Below, piece by piece: positions 6,219 to 7,734 of a stretch of DNA of 7,734 nucleotides. Location: assembly GCA_017558165.1 (NCBI GenBank), contig JAFYWE010000216.1:1-7734 (forward strand), read 5' to 3'. A program made the translations under genes and the position numbers. The number at the start of each line of letters is the position of its first letter. The first letter of the stretch is position 1. Under the pieces are notes generated by a model. That model did not search any database. It had not been told where the DNA came from and worked only from the letters and a program-made list of their open reading frames with translations. This DNA is from Bacteroidaceae bacterium (GTDB lineage: Bacteria > Bacteroidota > Bacteroidia > Bacteroidales > Bacteroidaceae).

Positions 6219-7734
6219 ATGGTTAAGAAATTCGATTTTTTGGTAATCGGTTCAGGCATCGCCGGCATGAGCTATGCCTTGAAGGTGGCCGACAAAGGCA
6301 AGGTGGCACTCGTGTGCAAGACCACGCTCGAGGAGGCGAACACCTATTTTGCACAGGGAGGTATCGCATCGGTAACGAACCTTGCGGTAGATAACTTTGA
6401 AAAGCACATCGAGGACACGATGATTGCTGGCGATTGGATAAGCGACCGCCAGGCAGTGGAGAAGGTCGTACGCGAGGCTCCGTCACAGATACAGGCACTC
6501 ATTGACTGGGGCGTTGATTTCGACAAGGACGAGAACGGTGAGTTTGACCTTCACCGTGAGGGCGGACACTCCGAGTTCCGCATACTGCACCACGCCGACA
6601 ACACCGGAGCCGAGATACAGGAGTCACTCATCAAGGCCATACGCAAGCACCCCAACATAACCGTCTTTGACAACCATTTCGCCATCGAGATCCTTACCCA
6701 GCACCATTTGGGAATAGAGGTCACACGCCAGACCCAAGGCATCGAGTGCTACGGCGCATACGTGCTTGACATCGCCACCAACGAGGTGCACACATTCCTG
6801 AGCAAGGTGACCACTATGGCCACCGGCGGTTGCGGTGCGGTCTACAAGACAACCACCAACCCGCTTGTCGCTACAGGCGACGGTATCGCGATGGTATACC
6901 GCGCAAAGGGAACGGTAAAGGACATGGAGTTCGTGCAGTTCCACCCCACAGCGCTCTACAACCCGGGCGACAGGCCATCGTTCCTCATCACCGAGGCCAT
7001 GCGCGGATACGGAGGCATACTGCGCACCAAGGACGGAAAGGAGTTCATGCACAAATATGACCCGCGCCTGTCCCTTGCACCACGCGACATCGTGGCACGC
7101 GCCATAGACAACGAAATGAAGCACAGCGGCGATGACCACGTCTATCTTGATGTCACACACAAAGACCCCGAGGAAACAAAACGTCACTTCCCAAATATCT
7201 ACGAAAAGTGTCTTTCCCTTGGCATTGACATAACAAAGGACTACATACCCGTGGCACCTGCCGCACACTACCTTTGCGGCGGTATCCTCGTTGACCTGAA
7301 CGCGGCATCAAGCATACACAGGCTCTATGCAGTAGGCGAATGTTCATGCACAGGACTCCATGGAGGCAACCGTCTGGCAAGCAACTCGTTGATTGAAGCC
7401 GTGGTATACGCCGATGCGGCAGCGAAGCACTCGATTGCACACTTTGAGGAGTACAGCTACAAGGAGGAGATTCCCGAGTGGAACGACGAGGGCACGAAGA
7501 TGAACGAGGAGATGGTGCTGATCTCGCAGGACGCCAAGGAGGTACAGCAGATAATGAGTACATACGTTGGTATCGTGCGTAGCGACCTGCGCCTCAAGCG
7601 CGCATGGAACCGCCTTGACCTTCTATATGATGAGACCGAGGAACTGTTCAAGCAGAGCGTCGTGAGCAGCGAACTGTGCGAGCTGCGTAACATCATCAAC
7701 ACGGGTTACCTTATCATGCGCTGGGCTATGGAAC
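6219..7734 (+). CDS. nadB: L-aspartate oxidase (quinolinate synthesis, de novo NAD), 3' partial
   Basis: This FAD enzyme oxidises L-aspartate to iminoaspartate, which NadA condenses with dihydroxyacetone phosphate to quinolinate; it acts in the cytoplasm. Translation from ATG 6219 gives 505 residues before the window ends; full-length homologues are only slightly longer, so little is missing. The N-terminus MVKKFDFLVIGSGIAG carries the FAD-binding GxGxxG (11-16). Active-site residues equivalent to those of E. coli NadB are visible: E114 in HREGGHS, H242 in FHPT, T258 in TEAMRG, R289 in APRD, H350 in AAHYLCGG and R385 in GGNRLASNS. AAHYLCGG and the HREGGHS loop favour NadB over succinate dehydrogenase or fumarate reductase flavoproteins. 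No earlier in-frame ATG lies nearby and no Shine-Dalgarno is seen. It is divergent from dacB; any nadA or nadC partner would be outside the window. Confidence 0.95.
   Translation, partial: MVKKFDFLVIGSGIAGMSYALKVADKGKVALVCKTTLEEANTYFAQGGIASVTNLAVDNFEKHIEDTMIAGDWISDRQAVEKVVREAPSQIQALIDWGVDFDKDENGEFDLHREGGHSEFRILHHADNTGAEIQESLIKAIRKHPNITVFDNHFAIEILTQHHLGIEVTRQTQGIECYGAYVLDIATNEVHTFLSKVTTMATGGCGAVYKTTTNPLVATGDGIAMVYRAKGTVKDMEFVQFHPTALYNPGDRPSFLITEAMRGYGGILRTKDGKEFMHKYDPRLSLAPRDIVARAIDNEMKHSGDDHVYLDVTHKDPEETKRHFPNIYEKCLSLGIDITKDYIPVAPAAHYLCGGILVDLNAASSIHRLYAVGECSCTGLHGGNRLASNSLIEAVVYADAAAKHSIAHFEEYSYKEEIPEWNDEGTKMNEEMVLISQDAKEVQQIMSTYVGIVRSDLRLKRAWNRLDLLYDETEELFKQSVVSSELCELRNIINTGYLIMRWAME

Noticed and set aside
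6056..6268. N-terminal extension of the carboxypeptidase frame (71 extra residues to 6268)
   Set aside because: It would put the clear signal peptide in mid-protein, run through the AT-rich promoter region and overlap the nadB start on the other strand by about 50 nt.
6219..7734. Succinate dehydrogenase/fumarate reductase flavoprotein subunit
   Set aside because: It has the same fold, but the HREGGHS, FHPTALYNPG and PAAHYLCGG blocks and active-site positions match L-aspartate oxidase.

Overview
The window looks like core chromosome of a Bacteroidales bacterium (Bacteroides/Prevotella-like). The evidence is a DUF2723/TMEM260-like membrane protein of the type common in Bacteroidetes, start codons without a convincing Shine-Dalgarno sequence, a short HEAT-less QueG, and close resemblance of all five proteins to housekeeping families of that order. 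Coding density is high and base composition is moderate and even, with an AT-rich dip only in the one divergent intergenic region. I see no phage, IS, tRNA, rRNA or CRISPR.

Layout: positions 1-4633 hold three co-directional + strand genes that read as one operon. They are a 5'-truncated DUF2723 (GT117-like) membrane protein, a small NodB-type polysaccharide deacetylase 24 nt later, and queG (epoxyqueuosine reductase), whose ATG overlaps the deacetylase stop by 4 nt. Positions 4598-4687 are a tract of degenerate 7-nt units. They are purine-rich on the + strand in the left half and on the - strand in the right half, and they run through the 3' end of queG up to the stop codon of the next, convergent gene. 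That gene (4688-6055, - strand) is a secreted PBP4-type D-Ala-D-Ala carboxypeptidase/endopeptidase. A divergent intergenic region (6056-6218) contains two similar dyads exactly 60 bp apart, a nine-T run and a GC-rich inverted repeat in the nadB leader. From 6219 to the window end runs nadB (L-aspartate oxidase), cut near its 3' end.

Functions: envelope/glycan work (predicted O-glycosyltransferase, NodB deacetylase, PBP4) sits beside tRNA queuosine modification (QueG) and de novo NAD synthesis (NadB). Nothing indicates that these form one dedicated system, and I did not find a convincing novel system. The more unusual signals are non-coding: the mirror-image heptamer tract at the convergent junction and the paired dyads between dacB and nadB.
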